From NCBI GenBank assembly GCA_016840285.1, contig JAEOSR010000146.1, positions 41,868-105,867 on the forward strand: a stretch of DNA of 64,000 nucleotides, written 5' to 3'. Positions 63,876 to 64,000 of the stretch are shown here, in pieces. The notes under the pieces are model-generated. The model saw only the letters and a program-made list of their open reading frames with translations. It was not told the DNA's origin and did not search any database. This DNA comes from Candidatus Hodarchaeota archaeon. Its GTDB lineage: Archaea; Asgardarchaeota; Heimdallarchaeia; Hodarchaeales; Hodarchaeaceae. How positions within the stretch are numbered: the stretch's first letter is position 1; the number at the start of each line of letters is the position of its first letter. Position numbers and translations under genes: made by a program.

Positions 63876-64000
63876 TAGCTGCACTCTTTCTTCTTTTTTT
63901 CTTCTTTCACTCCCTTTCCTAATAGTTCGATCTAGTAATATTTGCCTAGATTTAGCTAGCAAAACCTCGTATCAAGTCAGTTGTTACGAAACCTTTTGAA

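Noticed and set aside
1..64000. tRNA, rRNA, CRISPR arrays, insertion sequences
   Set aside because: Intergenic regions were read for cloverleaf-type sequence, regularly spaced repeats and transposase motifs; none was convincing. Short AT-rich repeats do not qualify.

Overview
The window looks like a piece of an Asgard archaeal chromosome, most likely a Heimdallarchaeia-type lineage. Two things support this. The first is its gene content: A-type ATPase subunits, split glycine dehydrogenase, 2-oxoacid:ferredoxin oxidoreductase, archaeal-type inositol-1-phosphate synthase, a UbiA-type lipid prenyltransferase, DUF134, DUF2207-like and DUF362 proteins. The second is three eukaryote-flavoured genes: a profilin, a Roadblock/LC7 protein and a SIRT6/7-like sirtuin. 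The DNA is AT-rich, genes are packed on both strands, TATA-like elements precede several genes, and some starts are TTG or GTG. No rRNA, tRNA, CRISPR array or insertion sequence was found. No gene-free stretch exceeds about 300 bases.

1-8 kb: the 3' part of a CCG-type iron-sulfur oxidoreductase, an unknown membrane protein, a DAGK/LCB5-type lipid kinase, enolase and PEP synthase. 7.3-8.8 kb (minus strand): a two-gene unit made of a cysteine-poor relative of NuoD/[NiFe]-hydrogenase large subunits and a membrane-anchored, degraded ferredoxin-like protein. 8.9-12.6 kb: A-ATPase subunits I, C and K. 13.9-17.9 kb (minus): an overlapping MoaD-like/molybdenum hydroxylase operon. 18-24.5 kb: unknown genes, a histidine-kinase pseudogene, a peptide-deformylase-like gene, KorB/KorA and a Roadblock protein.

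24.8-29 kb: a tight operon of inositol-1-phosphate synthase, UbiA prenyltransferase, a BpsA-SpeD fusion (branched polyamine synthase fused to AdoMet decarboxylase) and a dolichol-kinase-like protein. It probably serves polar lipid and polyamine synthesis. 29.8 kb carries a free-standing PEP-synthase swivel domain without its catalytic histidine. 31.1-34.7 kb is the most striking locus. A membrane-anchored DUF2207-like protein ends in a duplicated Cys-Ala heptad. It is followed with no gap by a radical SAM/SPASM enzyme that has a PqqD-like domain, and then by an overlapping methyltransferase. This looks like a modification cassette acting on the tail of a membrane protein.

38-64 kb mixes housekeeping genes (cysS, gcvPA/gcvPB, sirtuin, DUF885 peptidase-like, ATP-NAD kinase-like, SDR) with four DNA methyltransferases that lack recognisable restriction partners. 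One of the four is an internal duplication with a dead N-terminal copy. The same region holds two tRNA-guanine-transglycosylase-like proteins beside a DUF6884-like gene, a repeat protein whose membrane anchor is cut off by a single TGG-to-TGA change, an MFS transporter and a YjbQ-family protein.

All identifications come from reading translated sequence by eye. No database search was run.
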